A stretch of DNA of 64,000 nucleotides from Aestuariivivens sediminis. Lineage in GTDB: Bacteria > Bacteroidota > Bacteroidia > Flavobacteriales > Flavobacteriaceae. The notes under the pieces are model-generated. The model had not been told where the DNA came from, did no database searches, and was given only the letters and a program-made list of their open reading frames with translations. Where the stretch lies: contig NZ_JAKMCP010000003.1 in the NCBI RefSeq assembly GCF_022662105.1, positions 558,001 through 622,000 of the forward strand, read 5' to 3'. Both the position numbers and the translations under genes were made by a program. Shown here one piece after another: positions 36,959 to 46,264 of the stretch; the first letter of the stretch is position 1, and each line of letters opens with the position of its first letter.

Positions 36959-37741
36959 ATGCTTAGCCCCATGCTTAAAATTAAAATCCTGTCCCTGATC
37001 TTTGTTTTCTTTTTAACCAGTGCGTGTTCAAAAGATGAATCAGTTGACCCGAACGATTCTAATAACGTTAATGTATTCGATAACAGACAAAGTACAGGAA
37101 GTTCTGCTCACGATATATTATCAGACAATACCTTTACTAGTATGCGTATTGAATTGGTTTATGTTGAGGGATATGAACCAACAGAAACTGCGGTCAATAA
37201 TTTTATTTCGTTTTTAACAGATCGTATTCATAAACCTCTAGGTATTAGCTTAAACAAACGTGCCATTACTTCCCCCGGGAAAACCACCTATTCCATCGAA
37301 GACATTGCCCAAATTGAAAGAGAACAGAGAGAGATCTATAACAATGGCAGCATAATTGCCATTTGGGCTTATTTTACTGATGGTAAATCTGATAAGGACA
37401 CTGCAGATAATATCACACTAGGCACTGCTTATTGGAATACTTCCTTTGTGATTTTTGAAGAAACCTTAAGAGGATTGAGCAATAGTCCCCTGGAACCCAA
37501 TCGAAATCTTTTAGAAACCACTGTTATTAATCATGAGTTCGGACATTTACTGGGTCTTACGAACTTAGGTTCTCCAATGCAAACGGCACATGAAGACAGC
37601 GAACATGAAAATCATTGTAACGTTAACAATTGCCTCATGTATTGGGCCACGGAATATGCCGTCGGTATTGGCAATATGACTGGGGTACCACAATTAGATG
37701 CCCAGTGTATTGCTGATTTAAAGGCTAATGGTGGCAAATAA
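36959..37741 (+). CDS. Zincin-type metalloprotease lipoprotein
   Basis: The 260-residue protein has a lipoprotein signal (FLTSACSK, Cys near residue 22). The zinc motif HEFGHLLGLTN lies at about residues 192-202, followed by a Cys pair (HCNVNNCLMYW) containing the likely Met-turn. In metzincins the third ligand in HExxHxxGxxH is His or Asp; here that position is Asn, so either Asn or another residue completes the site. It is exposed outside the cytosol; substrate unknown. It is divergent from the DUF6588 gene and convergent with gyrB. Confidence 0.82.
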   Translation: MLSPMLKIKILSLIFVFFLTSACSKDESVDPNDSNNVNVFDNRQSTGSSAHDILSDNTFTSMRIELVYVEGYEPTETAVNNFISFLTDRIHKPLGISLNKRAITSPGKTTYSIEDIAQIEREQREIYNNGSIIAIWAYFTDGKSDKDTADNITLGTAYWNTSFVIFEETLRGLSNSPLEPNRNLLETTVINHEFGHLLGLTNLGSPMQTAHEDSEHENHCNVNNCLMYWATEYAVGIGNMTGVPQLDAQCIADLKANGGK

Positions 37742-37820
37742 ACTTTATGCCAAGCTAAAAGAATTACAATAAAAGATGCAAATTACACCAACTTATTTGT
37801 TTTAAATGGGCATACGAAAG

Positions 37821-39764
<1,944 letters not shown>

Positions 39765-39877
39765 TTATGATTTGATTTAATATTATTTTTTACCTTAATG
39801 GTTTCTGTATTCAATTAAACTTTGACAATGATTTTAATTGACTTTGACTGTCCTTGTGAATTTCAAATTTCTCTTAC

Positions 39878-39910
39878 ATAAAAAAATGACGCATCAGCAT
39901 CATTTTTCAG
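39878..39910 (-). other. Hairpin with T tract and 9-codon Met-rich mini-ORF in the gyrB leader
   Basis: On the minus strand, AAAAATGA pairs with TCATTTTT around an inner GC-rich loop and runs into seven Ts, like an intrinsic terminator. The same bases contain a mini-ORF, ATG ATG CTG ATG CGT CAT TTT TTT ATG TAA (MMLMRHFFM). An exact -7 box lies 13 bases before its ATG. The hairpin is about 115 bases upstream of gyrB, so it may be a leader attenuator or only a terminator-like palindrome. Confidence 0.4.
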
Positions 39911-39916
39911 TACTAA

Positions 39917-39924
39917 CAAATATA
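39917..39924 (-). promoter_or_regulatory. -7 promoter box upstream of gyrB
   Basis: Minus-strand TATATTTG, an exact TAnnTTTG match, 155 bases before the gyrB ATG. Initiation here would place the terminator-like hairpin at the very 5' end of the mRNA. Confidence 0.5.
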
Positions 39925-40292
39925 CGAAATATTAGGGCCGTTAAAAACCATTTTAGTGCGTTTACTTAATAATTATCAACAATTGTTAATTAATTGAAAG
40001 TGTCTTAAATCGCCTAAAAACCGCCTTAAAATCGATTTTACATGTTTTAAGGTGTCTTTAAAACTGGATAAAATACACAAAGGTCTTAAAATCGATATTC
40101 TTTGCTTTAATCCTTAAAATTTTTTTATAAAAAGCAGGCCCATTTTACATCTGAGAAACAGTTTTTCAACAAAAAAATAGTACAACAAAGCATAAAATTT
40201 AAATAACATCAATCATTCACCTCATTTTTTAATAATTTGACAATACAGCAAACGATATGGAAAAAAATAGTGTTTAGTTTGTTATTTCTCTA
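39925..40292. other. AT-rich gene-free stretch with short repeats and palindromes
   Basis: No gene is visible on either strand. It holds a perfect 14-bp palindrome TAAAATCGATTTTA (40027-40040); the 12-mer CTTAAAATCGAT at 40025 and again at 40085 (60 bases apart); inverted CCTTAAAA/TTTTAAGG arms around the palindrome; and TTATCAACA near 39974, one base off a DnaA box. These could be regulator sites or structural DNA; nothing decides. Confidence 0.4.
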
Positions 40293-40300
40293 TATATTTG
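40293..40300 (+). promoter_or_regulatory. -7 promoter box of the gatC-gatA-gatB/aspS operon
   Basis: TATATTTG is an exact TAnnTTTG match, 15 bases before the leader-peptide ATG. The transcript would start near 40306-40308, giving a leader of about 135 bases before gatC. Confidence 0.7.
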
Positions 40301-40315
40301 GGGCATATAATTTTT

Positions 40316-40363
40316 ATGGCAAGTAATAATAACAATAATAATTTCAATAATCCTAGCATATAG
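40316..40363 (+). CDS. Asn-rich leader peptide of an attenuator
   Basis: This 15-codon ORF reads MASNNNNNNFNNPSI and ends with TAG at 40361-40363. Eight of fifteen codons are Asn (seven AAT, one AAC), six of them consecutive. It lies 15 bases after an exact -7 box and is followed by mutually exclusive hairpins and a terminator just ahead of genes that make Asn-tRNA(Asn). Its evident job is to be translated as a sensor of charged tRNA-Asn: the ribosome stalls on the Asn run when that tRNA is scarce. Chance low-complexity sequence is the alternative, but position, stop-codon spacing and downstream pairing all fit attenuation. Confidence 0.85.
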   Translation: MASNNNNNNFNNPSI

Positions 40364-40424
40364 GACTGGAAGGTTATTGTTTAAAAATATGATTTAAGCC
40401 TTCCGATTTCGGAAGGCTTTTTTT
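40351..40424 (+). promoter_or_regulatory. Asn-responsive transcription attenuator (pause, antiterminator, terminator)
   Basis: Pause-type stem: TCCTA/TAGGA (40351-40355 with 40361-40365). Antiterminator: TGGAAGG plus TTA (40367-40376) pairs with TAA plus CCTTCCG (40395-40405), about ten pairs including one G-U and one bulged G at 40398. Terminator: 40396-40419, sharing the same CCTTCC strand. The antiterminator strand begins 3 bases after the leader stop codon. A ribosome that finishes the peptide would cover it and allow termination; one stalled on an Asn codon would leave it free. Confidence 0.82.
40396..40424 (+). terminator. Intrinsic terminator inside the gat operon leader
   Basis: AAGCCTTCCGA and TCGGAAGGCTT form a perfect 11-bp stem with a 2-base loop, running into seven Ts, only 19 bases before the gatC ATG. 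No full gene lies upstream on this strand that would need it; it follows only the 15-codon leader. Confidence 0.95.
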
Positions 40425-40443
40425 AATTAAAACCTATTATGAC

Positions 40444-40713
40444 ATGAGTAAAATTATGACGGTCGACATTTTGTCTAGTATTAAAGGGGCACAGCCCAGT
40501 AAGGCTGTAAACAAACTTTTTGAAGTTATTAAAAAGGCTAATCCATCCCACAATAATGCTTTTAACAGTACCCTTAATAGTGTTGCGTCATTGGATCATT
40601 TGAGAGACGATGTGGTTATTGAAAGTTCTGAGTTGGAAAAACAAATTATCATACAAAACTTTCCGAAATCCAAGAATAACTACCTGGTCGTTTCTAAAGT
40701 CATTGAAGAATAA
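40444..40713 (+). CDS. gatC: Aspartyl/glutamyl-tRNA amidotransferase subunit C (divergent)
   Basis: The 89-residue protein is divergent, but its second half follows GatC: LDHLRDDVVIESSELE corresponds to the LRxDxV block, and NFPKSKNNYLVVSKVIEE to the conserved NxPxxxxxYxVVPKVIE end. GatC is the belt that holds GatA and GatB together. Placement 2 bases before gatA and ahead of gatB confirms the call. The first 45 residues are less recognisable. Confidence 0.85.
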   Translation: MSKIMTVDILSSIKGAQPSKAVNKLFEVIKKANPSHNNAFNSTLNSVASLDHLRDDVVIESSELEKQIIIQNFPKSKNNYLVVSKVIEE

Positions 40714-40715
40714 TT

Positions 40716-42116
40716 ATGGACTCTCAAATAGAAAAACTCCACCAGCAATTGGTAGACCAAGACATATCCTGTAAATCATTGGTACAGGAAAAACTGGATG
40801 TTTTAAAACCGAATACTCACAATACGGTAAACACCTTGTTAGATAAAATGGCACTGGATTTAGCTGAAAAGGTTGATGCCAAAATTGCCAGTGGGGAGCC
40901 AATCGGTTTGCTCGAGGGCATTCCTTTTGGTGTTAAAGATGTATACATGGTTCAAGGGACAAAGACTACCGCGAGCTCCAATTTATTGAAACACTATACA
41001 TCGGCATATACGGCGACAGCCATCCAAAAATTATTGGATGCAGGGGCTATTCCTATTGTAAAAGAAAACTGTGACAGCTTTGGTCATGGTTCTTCCAGTG
41101 AAAACACCATTTTTGGTGCGGTTAAAAATGCGATTAACCCGAATTTGGTAGCCGGTGGTTCCAGTGGAGGCTCTGCCGTAAATGTTGCCAAAGATTACAC
41201 CGTTTTTTCTATTGGTGGCGATACCGGTGGCTCGATCCGTCAGCCCGCAGGTTATAATAGCGTTTATGGTTTGAAACCGACTTACGGTCGCATTTCAAGA
41301 TATGGTTTAATGGCTTACGCATCGTCCACAGATTGTGTGGGTCCCATCGCAAGATCTCTTGAAGATATTCGTATTGTGCTAAATACGATGAGTGGAAAAG
41401 ATCCAAAAGACCAAACGACTTACGCTTCGGTACCAATTTCAAAAGAAAGCCTGTCCCATATAAAAACTATAAAGGCCGTTGGTTATTTTAAAAATTTTAT
41501 TGAAAACAAAGCCATCGATCCAAAGATTAAATCCGATTTTTTGATGACCATTGAAAAGATAAAGGCCAATGGCTTTGAGGTGAAGCCACTGGATTTTTTT
41601 GAGTCGGAAACTTTAGTTTCAACTTATTACACCTTAGCTATGGCTGAAACCGCTTCAAACTTATCGCGGTTGGATGGCACGAACTACGGGAGCCGGGTTG
41701 AAGCCGAAAACTTAAAGGAAACCTATTCCGTTACTCGGTCTCAAAATTTTTCAGAAGAGACCAAACGACGGATAGTTGGTGGGAACCAAGTACTTTCACA
41801 AGGGTTTTCTGATGAAATCTATTTAAAGGCATTAGCGATACGGGATCAAATTTCAGAGAATTTTGAAAATGATTTTAGCTCTGTTGATATTATCATTTCA
41901 CCCGTTACTCCAAATACGCCTCCTCAGATTGGAAGCAGCCTAAAGGACCCACTGGCCATGTACCTTTCTGATGCCTTTACCGTCGGTTTTAGTTTAGGGC
42001 AACTGCCAACCTTAACCGTACCTCAGGGGACTGCTACAGGTTTACAAATTACAGCAGCCAAGGACAAAGATGGTCTCGTACTAACCTTTGCTAACTTTTT
42101 AAAAGATATGATGTAA
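40716..42116 (+). CDS. gatA: Asp-tRNA(Asn)/Glu-tRNA(Gln) amidotransferase subunit A
   Basis: The 466-residue amidase-signature enzyme has GIPFGVKDVYMVQG with the catalytic Lys at about residue 74, VAGGSSGGSAVNVA (cis-Ser, about 149) and GGDTGGSIRQPAGY (nucleophile Ser, about 172), plus GLKPTYGRISRYGLMAYASSTD, the GatA-specific block. It releases ammonia from glutamine (or asparagine) for GatB. It lies 2 bases after gatC and 85 bases before the gatB/aspS fusion. Confidence 0.94.
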   Translation: MDSQIEKLHQQLVDQDISCKSLVQEKLDVLKPNTHNTVNTLLDKMALDLAEKVDAKIASGEPIGLLEGIPFGVKDVYMVQGTKTTASSNLLKHYTSAYTATAIQKLLDAGAIPIVKENCDSFGHGSSSENTIFGAVKNAINPNLVAGGSSGGSAVNVAKDYTVFSIGGDTGGSIRQPAGYNSVYGLKPTYGRISRYGLMAYASSTDCVGPIARSLEDIRIVLNTMSGKDPKDQTTYASVPISKESLSHIKTIKAVGYFKNFIENKAIDPKIKSDFLMTIEKIKANGFEVKPLDFFESETLVSTYYTLAMAETASNLSRLDGTNYGSRVEAENLKETYSVTRSQNFSEETKRRIVGGNQVLSQGFSDEIYLKALAIRDQISENFENDFSSVDIIISPVTPNTPPQIGSSLKDPLAMYLSDAFTVGFSLGQLPTLTVPQGTATGLQITAAKDKDGLVLTFANFLKDMM

Positions 42117-42201
42117 TGAAATACACAAAAGGAAAATTTTTGAAACCAGCAAGGACATTCATTGGTGTATGGCATCTGAACTCTAAACATATAATGAACA
42201 G

Positions 42202-45200
42202 ATGAAACTGGAACAATTAAATGAGCTGTTAAAGGCTCACGAAATAGAATTAGTTATTGGTCTGGAGACCCATGTTCGACTGAATACCAAAACCAAGTTA
42301 TTCTGTTCCTGTGCCAACCAAGAATCGGAGATTCCTAATACCAATATTTGTTCGGTATGTACCGGACAAATGGGCGTTCTACCGGCGGTTAACAAAGAAG
42401 CTGTTAAAAAAGCTATCTACTTTGGCAAAGCCGTGAAATCAACCTTTGAAAATGACGTGATTTCTTGGGATCGAAAGCATTACGAATATCCCGACAATCC
42501 TAAAAATATTCAAATAACACAATTCCATAATCCTATAATCCCTGATGGGCAAGTATCGTGTTTTAGAAATGATGGTTCTCAATTTACCGTTAATCTGACG
42601 CAAGTTCATATTGAAGAAGATGCCGCTAAATTGATGCACGAGAAAACAATCTCCTTGGTAGATTTTAATAAGGCCGGAGTGCCTCTCATAGAAATTGTTA
42701 CAGAACCTTGTATTCGGCATATTGAAGACGCCTCAACATATGCGCAATACATTCAACGGATAGTCCAAAACTTAAAAATATCTGAGGCCAATCTGGAAAA
42801 AGGTGAATTTAAAAGTGATGTCTCGGTATCACTCAGAAAAAAGCACAGCTATAACCTGAATCCCCGTACCGAAATAAAGAACTTAAACTCCTTTAAGTTT
42901 ATGGTGGAGGCCCTAAAAGAAGAGGTTGAAAAGCAACTGCATTATTATTTGGAGCACAAAGATTTTAGGCCAGAGCAAACTACTGTTCTCTTTGACGCCG
43001 ATTTGAAGCAAACCAAAACCATGCGTAAAAAGGAATATGAAGCGGACTATCGTTTTATTTCGGAACCCGATTTGCCTTTTGTAAACATTAAAGCGGTTGT
43101 AGATACTATCGATGTCGATATTAGTGCTTTACCCTTTGCTGTAGAATCCATATTAATTAGAGGCGGCGTTTTACCCCAGGATGCAAAATTCTTTACAGCC
43201 GACGCTTTACGTTCTGAAACGTTTGTAACCATTAATAATATCATAAAAGACCCGTCCTTTGTTGCAAAGACATTAACCAATAACATTAAGCCCGAAGACT
43301 ATTCTCAAATTAAGAACGTCTCGGATTTTATAGCGATTTTCAATTTATTGAAAGACGAAAAAGTAACGCCTGTATTAGCGCAACATGCCATTAAATCGCT
43401 GTTGAAAGATTCTCGATTTGACTACAAATCCTATTTTGAGTCCAATTCCATTTCCGAAGAAAAAATCCATGATGCGATACAACAGGTTCTTTCAAAAAAT
43501 GAATCTGTGGCTAACGATATATTAGCCGGAAATCAAGGAAAAGCCGGAATTCTCGTTGGAAAGGTGATAGCCATTATTGGAAAGGGTGCCTCAGGCAAAG
43601 TCATACGCGAAGGCATTATTAATCAATTGCAAAGTAGGGCGACCATAGCACCAGGTAGTTCGATTTCTGTTGAAAAACCAACATCCCCTAAAAAGGAGCA
43701 ATTAACAAAAGTACAGGAAGAAGAGAACTTACCTGAAATTCCTATTGTTGTAAAGGACAATTATCGTACCCACAAGGCTTCACAGCTTTCTGAACGTTCA
43801 ATTTCGGAAAGGGTAACCCTAGCAGGGTGGGTATCCAGTGTTCGTGATCACGGCGAACTGATCTTTATTGACTTAAGGGATTCCAGTCATGAAACGTTTC
43901 AGGTGCGATTAAGCAGGGAATCATTTCCAAATCTGGATGAACTGGTAAAATTGAAACCCGAATCGGTCATTACCGTAACCGGTGTTATTGTAAAGCGACA
44001 TGCCGATGATTATAATCCAACCCTTAGAACGGGAACCATTGAATTAGAAACGTCTCATTTGGACATTCTTAACTTGTCGAGAACCCTGCCTTTTGAAATC
44101 AAACGTGCCCATAAAACGAACGAAACGGTCCGTTTTCAATATAAATATCTGGATCATAGAAATGATGACGTACGTCGCGCTATTGTAAACCGTCATAAGG
44201 TCATTAAGTTAATGCGCGATATCCTGGATGAACAAGAATTTTTGGAAGTAGAGACCCCAATTCTTACTGCTGGAACCGATGAAGGTGCCAGGGAGTTTAT
44301 TGTTCCCACAAGAAAGAAGGCAGGATCTTTTTATACCCTTCCTCAGGCTCCTCAACAGTTTAAACAAATGTTAATGGTGAGTGGTTATGAGAAATATTTT
44401 CAGATAGCACGCTGTTTTAGGGATGAAGATTCTCGTGGCGATAGACAACCGGAATTTACCCAATTGGATATTGAAATGGCCTATGCCAGTATGCAGGACA
44501 TTATCGATTTAAATACCAATTTATTTAATGCCATTGTCAACAAAATTTATGGTAAAAAATGGATGTTATACCCATTTGAAGTCATTACGTATCAAGAGGC
44601 AATGGATAAATATGGTTGCGATCGCCCTGATTTGCGTTTTGGTTTACCATTACAGGATATTACGGATATTGTTAAAGAAACCTCTTTTCAGGTTTTTAGC
44701 AAGCCCATTGACGATGGTGGTATTGTAAAATGTATTAAAGTTACCGCGAAAGAGCAAGGCAAAAAACGGTTGTCGAAAGGACAAATTGAAAACCTCACAG
44801 CTATTGCACAAGAGCATGGCTTGGGAGGTCTGGCCTATATTATCGTGAATGAGCATGATCTCCAATCTCCTATTATCAAATTTTTAGGTGAGGCCATTGC
44901 AGAAAATATTATTACAACCACCAATGCCCAGGTTGGTGATATCGTATTTTTCTCGGCTGCCGATTACGACACCGCCAATAAAGCTTTAGACGCGGTTAGA
45001 CAGGCATTGGGCAGGATGCTTAAACTGATAAACCCCAAAGAATTACGCCCCGCTTGGGTAGTTGACTTCCCCATGTTTGAAAAAACGGATGAAGGTCGCT
45101 GGACCTTTACACACAATCCTTTTTCCATGCCGGTGGTTAGCGATATTCAAAAGCATATTGATGGCAAAGAGGAGGAAATAGGGGCTATTATTGCCCAACA

Positions 45201-45543
45201 ATATGATTTAATCCTAAACGGTTACGAAATTGGTGGAGGATCTATAAGGGCTCATAAGCCGGAAATTTTGGAGGCCACCTACAGAAATATGGGTTACAAT
45301 AAACAAGACATGCTTAAAAGTGTGGGAACCATGTATAAAGCCTTTCATTATGGAGCTCCTCCTCATGGTGGTATTGCCTGGGGTGTGGATCGATTAATGA
45401 TGATACTGGAGAAAAAAGCGTCCATTAGAGAGGTCATGGCATTTCCAAAAACCGGTACCAGCGAAGATTTGTTATTTGGATCACCATCACCGCTACCCGA
45501 CAAAAAAGTTGAGGAAATGAATGTAAAAGTGATTAAAAAATAA
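42202..45543 (+). CDS. gatB/aspS: GatB-aspartyl-tRNA synthetase fusion protein
   Basis: One 1113-residue frame holds two enzymes. Residues about 1-480 are GatB: ELVIGLETHVRLNTKTKLFC, zinc Cys pairs CSC and CSVC, EDAAKLMHE, FNKAGVPLIEIVTEP, and the YqeY-like tail ending GKASGKVIREGI (loosely). Residues about 481-520 are a hydrophilic linker. Residues about 521-1113 are bacterial-type AspRS: anticodon-binding domain (GWVSSVRDHGELIFIDLRD), motif 2 (CFRDEDSRGDRQPEFTQLD), an inserted GAD domain and motif 3 (GGIAWGVDRLMM). AspRS would make Asp-tRNA(Asn) and GatCAB amidate it. RDHG has His where E. coli AspRS has Leu, as in non-discriminating enzymes. Checked in the given bases: no stop or frameshift at the junction. 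Confidence 0.95.
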   Translation: MKLEQLNELLKAHEIELVIGLETHVRLNTKTKLFCSCANQESEIPNTNICSVCTGQMGVLPAVNKEAVKKAIYFGKAVKSTFENDVISWDRKHYEYPDNPKNIQITQFHNPIIPDGQVSCFRNDGSQFTVNLTQVHIEEDAAKLMHEKTISLVDFNKAGVPLIEIVTEPCIRHIEDASTYAQYIQRIVQNLKISEANLEKGEFKSDVSVSLRKKHSYNLNPRTEIKNLNSFKFMVEALKEEVEKQLHYYLEHKDFRPEQTTVLFDADLKQTKTMRKKEYEADYRFISEPDLPFVNIKAVVDTIDVDISALPFAVESILIRGGVLPQDAKFFTADALRSETFVTINNIIKDPSFVAKTLTNNIKPEDYSQIKNVSDFIAIFNLLKDEKVTPVLAQHAIKSLLKDSRFDYKSYFESNSISEEKIHDAIQQVLSKNESVANDILAGNQGKAGILVGKVIAIIGKGASGKVIREGIINQLQSRATIAPGSSISVEKPTSPKKEQLTKVQEEENLPEIPIVVKDNYRTHKASQLSERSISERVTLAGWVSSVRDHGELIFIDLRDSSHETFQVRLSRESFPNLDELVKLKPESVITVTGVIVKRHADDYNPTLRTGTIELETSHLDILNLSRTLPFEIKRAHKTNETVRFQYKYLDHRNDDVRRAIVNRHKVIKLMRDILDEQEFLEVETPILTAGTDEGAREFIVPTRKKAGSFYTLPQAPQQFKQMLMVSGYEKYFQIARCFRDEDSRGDRQPEFTQLDIEMAYASMQDIIDLNTNLFNAIVNKIYGKKWMLYPFEVITYQEAMDKYGCDRPDLRFGLPLQDITDIVKETSFQVFSKPIDDGGIVKCIKVTAKEQGKKRLSKGQIENLTAIAQEHGLGGLAYIIVNEHDLQSPIIKFLGEAIAENIITTTNAQVGDIVFFSAADYDTANKALDAVRQALGRMLKLINPKELRPAWVVDFPMFEKTDEGRWTFTHNPFSMPVVSDIQKHIDGKEEEIGAIIAQQYDLILNGYEIGGGSIRAHKPEILEATYRNMGYNKQDMLKSVGTMYKAFHYGAPPHGGIAWGVDRLMMILEKKASIREVMAFPKTGTSEDLLFGSPSPLPDKKVEEMNVKVIKK

Positions 45544-45675
45544 GCCATAATGGATCTCTCTAATTAATTTTTCCAAACCATAATTTTAAACTTTAACATT
45601 CTAATACCTTATTTTACCATAATATTAACACCATTTTCTTTTAACTTTAGACTTTGTAATTAAAAAACCCTTCTA

Positions 45676-46203
45676 ATGAAAAAATCGACACTTATTTCAA
45701 CCATCATCTTTGCATTTATTTTGGTATTATCAACAACTGTCACCGCTCAGGATTTTGCGGGCTTGGATAAGAGTCCTATGGATGCAGCCTTATATAAAAC
45801 GTCTCGAAATGCACCTGTTATTGCAAAAGTCATTTACAGTAGACCCCAATTAAAAGGACGTTCATTAGGCAGTTTGGCTCCTAATGGGAAGGTTTGGCGT
45901 ACTGGAGCTAACGAGGCTGCTGATGTCATTATTTACAAAGACGTTGAAATAGGTGGAAAAGCAGTTAGTGCTGGTGAATATTCACTTTTTACCATTCCAG
46001 GAGAAAATGAATGGACCATTATTTTAAACAAAGACATTAACGTTTGGGGTGCATACTCATACAATGCAGATAACGATGTTATTCGAGTGAAAGCACCGGT
46101 TAGTTCGGGACCCGAATTGGAAGCCTTTTCCATAGCTTTTAGCAATGGCACCATGCATTTAGGTTGGGGTACGGTAAGGGTTAATGTTCCTTTTAGCAAT
46201 TAA
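45676..46203 (+). CDS. DUF2911 family exported protein
   Basis: The 175-residue protein has a signal peptide ending VTAQ and the DUF2911 core: VIYSRPQLKGRSLGSLAPNGKVWRTGANEA, AGEYSLFTIPGENEWTIILNKD and FSNGTMHLGWGTVRVNVPF. The fold is a periplasmic beta sandwich of unknown function, common in Bacteroidota. It is monocistronic with a bidirectional terminator downstream. Confidence 0.92.
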   Translation: MKKSTLISTIIFAFILVLSTTVTAQDFAGLDKSPMDAALYKTSRNAPVIAKVIYSRPQLKGRSLGSLAPNGKVWRTGANEAADVIIYKDVEIGGKAVSAGEYSLFTIPGENEWTIILNKDINVWGAYSYNADNDVIRVKAPVSSGPELEAFSIAFSNGTMHLGWGTVRVNVPFSN

Positions 46204-46223
46204 ATTTCATATACCTGTTATAG

Positions 46224-46264
46224 AAAAGGCTAAAAATCAAATTTCTTTTTAGCCTTTATTTTTA
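46224..46264. terminator. Bidirectional intrinsic terminator between DUF2911 gene and queE
   Basis: AAAGGCTAAAAA (46225-46236) and TTTTTAGCCTTT (46246-46257) form a perfect 12-bp stem with a 9-base loop and T-rich flanks on both strands. It sits between two convergent genes. Confidence 0.88.

Noticed and set aside
39925-40292. Replication origin near gyrB, recF and parAB
   Set aside because: Only one DnaA-box-like site (TTATCAACA) is visible, dnaA and dnaN are absent, and gene order does not suggest an origin.
40316-40363. Treating the AAT run as simple-sequence repeat DNA
   Set aside because: The run is imperfect, ends in a proper stop codon, and is placed precisely relative to a promoter, antiterminator and terminator, so a coding leader explains it better.
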